This document shows, in pieces, positions 14,677 through 16,411 of a stretch of DNA of 16,411 nucleotides. The stretch lies in the NCBI GenBank assembly GCA_035471625.1, contig DATIPT010000163.1, positions 1-16,411 on the forward strand, in the 5' to 3' direction. The position numbers and the translations under genes are program-made. The notes beneath the pieces were generated by a model. That model was not told where the DNA came from. It searched no databases and was given only the letters and a program-made list of their open reading frames with translations. The stretch comes from DATEVL01 sp035471625. Its GTDB lineage: Bacteria > Chloroflexota > Anaerolineae > Anaerolineales > E44-bin32. Positions within the stretch are counted from its first letter, which is position 1, and every line of letters begins with the position of its first letter.

Positions 14677-14796
14677 GCATTCGTTAACATAGCGTGCTCC
14701 GCTGCGACGTTCGGGGCCAACCCGGACGGAATCGGCAACGAGGCGGTGCAAGATCGGTGCCCGATCAGCGGTGTTGCCCGGCGGGTGCCGCGCCCA

Positions 14797-15813
14797 CTAG
14801 AGTCCGTGGATGGACCGGATCGTCTCGATGGTGGAGGCGGAGTCGGGCTCGGGGTGAGGAGCCTTCCCGAGCAGGTCGAAGGGCGGCGCGACCGCGCCCA
14901 TCGCGGCCACGGAGGCCAAGATCCCTTCTTGCACGGCAGGCGGGTCGTAGCCGCCTTCCAAGACGAAGGCGATTCGGCCCTGGCACAGCCCAAGAGCCAG
15001 CGAAACCAGGAACGTGCTCAGGGCGTGGAAGCCTGGAGTCGAGAGTTGGAGGCTCGCCAGGGGGTCGCGCCAGTGCGCGTCGTAGCCGGCGGAGACCAGG
15101 ATCAGGTCGGGCCCGAAGCGATCGGCGAGCGGATGGAGCAACTCGGAGGCGATCCGCTGGAAGGTGGCGTCTCCGGCGCCGGCGGCAAGCGGGATGTTGA
15201 CGCTGGTGCCTCGACCTGGACCTGCGCCGATGTCGTCGGCAGCGCCTGTGCCGGGGTAGATCCCGGACTGGTGGGTCGAGAGGTAGAGCACCGATGGATC
15301 CGAGTCGAAGATCGCCTGGGTCCCGTTGCCGTGGTGGACGTCGAAATCGACGATCATCACCCGATGGTGGCCGCTACGCTGGGCGGACCGGGCGGCGATG
15401 GCGACGTTGTTGAACAGGCAGAATCCCATCGCCCGATCGGCGGGGGCGTGATGGCCGGGCGGACGGACGGCGGCGAAGCCGCCGGAGGCCCGCCCGTCGA
15501 GCACGGCGTTGAGGACCGCGAGCGTTGCCCCGGTCGCGTGGAACGCGCACTGCAGCGAATCCGGTGAGACGTAGGTCGGCGCGTAGTCGATGATCGCCGG
15601 GGCCTGGGAGCACGCTCGCCGCAGAAAGTCGATGTGCTCCGGTGTGTGGACGGTGAGGACGTCAGCCTCCAGCGCCGGAGCCGCTTCGATCATGAGGAGC
15701 GAAGCGCCGAACGCCTGGCGCGCTGCTTCGGCCGGCCCGTCGAGGCGCCGCGGGTGCTCGGGATGGCTTAGGTCGACGTGCGTGGGGGAGGCGACGACGG
15801 CGAGGGCGATCAT
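14797..15813 (-). CDS. Class II histone-deacetylase-like amidohydrolase
   Basis: 338 residues with the full HDAC-superfamily pattern: RPPGHHA (117-123, catalytic His121/His122), GFCLFNN (130-136), VDFDVHHGNGTQ (155-166), SAGYDAH (241-247) and LEGGYD (285-290). Asp158, His160 and Asp245 fit the zinc ligands and Tyr289 the transition-state Tyr. Bacterial members remove acetyl groups from polyamines, lysine side chains or small molecules such as acetoin-pathway products; the substrate cannot be assigned here. ATG 15813 has AAGGAG 8 bases upstream and follows the stop of the membrane protein gene by 3 bases, so the two are co-transcribed. Confidence 0.92.
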   Translation of the reverse strand: MIALAVVASPTHVDLSHPEHPRRLDGPAEAARQAFGASLLMIEAAPALEADVLTVHTPEHIDFLRRACSQAPAIIDYAPTYVSPDSLQCAFHATGATLAVLNAVLDGRASGGFAAVRPPGHHAPADRAMGFCLFNNVAIAARSAQRSGHHRVMIVDFDVHHGNGTQAIFDSDPSVLYLSTHQSGIYPGTGAADDIGAGPGRGTSVNIPLAAGAGDATFQRIASELLHPLADRFGPDLILVSAGYDAHWRDPLASLQLSTPGFHALSTFLVSLALGLCQGRIAFVLEGGYDPPAVQEGILASVAAMGAVAPPFDLLGKAPHPEPDSASTIETIRSIHGL

Positions 15814-15816
15814 CTG

Positions 15817-16411
15817 TCAATCTCCTTCGCCTGGGGCGCAGGAGCCCACTTTGGGCCCCAGTTCGCTTGCCGAGCCCAATGTCGGGCTCCGGGAACCATG
15901 GATCGAATTCCCCAGGACCGTGAGGTTGACGGCCAAGAAGCTCCAGCCGGCGAGCCTGTGAGCGAATCCCGCGTCCACCAGCAACGCAGCCAAGGCGAAG
16001 GCAAGGGATGGAGCCAGGACCATCAGGCTGACGACGGCGCGGCGGCGGGGAATCCAGGGGCTTCCCGCCATCAACAGAGCCATAAGAGGCAATGCGAGAT
16101 GCACGTGGGCATGCCAGGAGACCGCCGAGGACGCTGCATAGGTACCTGCTCCACTGCGGAGGGCGTCATCCGGCCCGGGATGGCGCACCCAAACCCAGAC
16201 TCCCGCCACCGCAGTGACCGCCATCGCCGCGATGGTCGCGACGATCGCCCCGGTAGTCCCGACGATCGGAGACGCGAAGACCATCAGGGATCGGAAGTTC
16301 ATCATTGACTCGGGGTAGTTCGTGGGCATCGCTTCAACATAGCCCATCCACAGCGAGATGAGCCGCGACATCCCTTCGGCTCCGGCCAGCCACCAGGAGG
16401 CCAAGCCAATG
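15817..16411 (-). CDS. C-terminal part of a multi-pass membrane protein, probably GT87-type glycosyltransferase (5' end off window)
   Basis: The frame is open to the right edge and 197 codons are visible. About four membrane segments can be seen: SLMVFASPIVGTTGAIVATI and following, AHVHLALPLMALLMAGSPW, VVSLMVLAPSLAFALAALLV and WSFLAVNLTVLGN. The stretch ending PESMMNFRSLM recalls the extracytoplasmic loop before the last membrane bundle in GT87/DUF2029 mannosyltransferase-like proteins, which transfer sugars from polyprenyl-phosphate donors. That family call is tentative because the catalytic N-terminal loops are missing. A TTG at 16404 is in frame, but a start there would leave only part of such a protein. 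It ends 3 bases before the deacetylase gene. Confidence 0.55.
   Translation of the reverse strand, partial: IGLASWWLAGAEGMSRLISLWMGYVEAMPTNYPESMMNFRSLMVFASPIVGTTGAIVATIAAMAVTAVAGVWVWVRHPGPDDALRSGAGTYAASSAVSWHAHVHLALPLMALLMAGSPWIPRRRAVVSLMVLAPSLAFALAALLVDAGFAHRLAGWSFLAVNLTVLGNSIHGSRSPTLGSASELGPKVGSCAPGEGD
15822..15827 (-). promoter_or_regulatory. Ribosome binding site of the deacetylase-like gene
   Basis: AAGGAG with an 8-base spacer to ATG 15813, overlapping the last codons of the upstream membrane protein gene. It is one of the few canonical sites in the window. Confidence 0.65.

Overview
This 16.4 kb, high-GC window is chromosomal and carries mostly housekeeping, signalling and cell-envelope genes. 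I see no insertion sequence, phage gene, CRISPR array, tRNA or rRNA. The best guess for the source is a Chloroflexota bacterium, probably Anaerolineae-like. The grounds are a secreted protein with a long Thr-Pro tail, a giant TPR protein whose disordered linker repeats P-[DE]-W-[LM] motifs, separate SecD and SecF proteins, and frequent GTG/TTG or apparently leaderless starts. This assignment is an inference from gene style and was not checked against any database.

Layout. 1-654 (+): the 3' part of a secreted protein with a Thr-Pro tail, apparently frameshifted near its left end. 766-1755 (+): a receiver-GGDEF diguanylate cyclase. 1966-4257 (-): secF and secD, preceded by a TATAAT promoter and a leader hairpin. 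4373-5466 (-): a small P-loop NTPase and a SpoIIE/PP2C-type phosphatase. 5601-6893 (+), divergent from the phosphatase: a protein with a degenerate histidine-kinase ATPase fold, one receiver and one pseudo-receiver. 6948-7985 (-): a Tat-exported L,D-transpeptidase. 8106-10352 (+): a tight four-gene operon of alpha/beta hydrolase, ThpR, a SLOG/LOG-like protein and RsfS. 10359-10823 (-): ndk. 10890-14627 (-): the 1245-residue TPR protein. 14797-16411 (-): a class II histone-deacetylase-like amidohydrolase and, running off the right edge, the C-terminal part of a membrane protein that resembles a GT87 glycosyltransferase.

How the genes may work together. secD and secF form one transport unit. 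The phosphatase, the P-loop NTPase and the divergent degenerate kinase/receiver protein look like one signalling locus with a shared control region; c-di-GMP signalling from the nearby GGDEF protein is a separate possible output. The hydrolase-ThpR-SLOG-RsfS set is translationally coupled (TTGA and ATGA overlaps) and suggests RNA, nucleotide and ribosome maintenance. Several promoters place the expected transcription start on or next to the start codon, so leaderless mRNAs look common here.

The most unusual object is the TPR protein: two TPR ends joined by about 880 residues of Pro/Glu/Ala-rich linker carrying 22 copies of a short Trp-Leu/Met motif, which looks like a multivalent docking scaffold.
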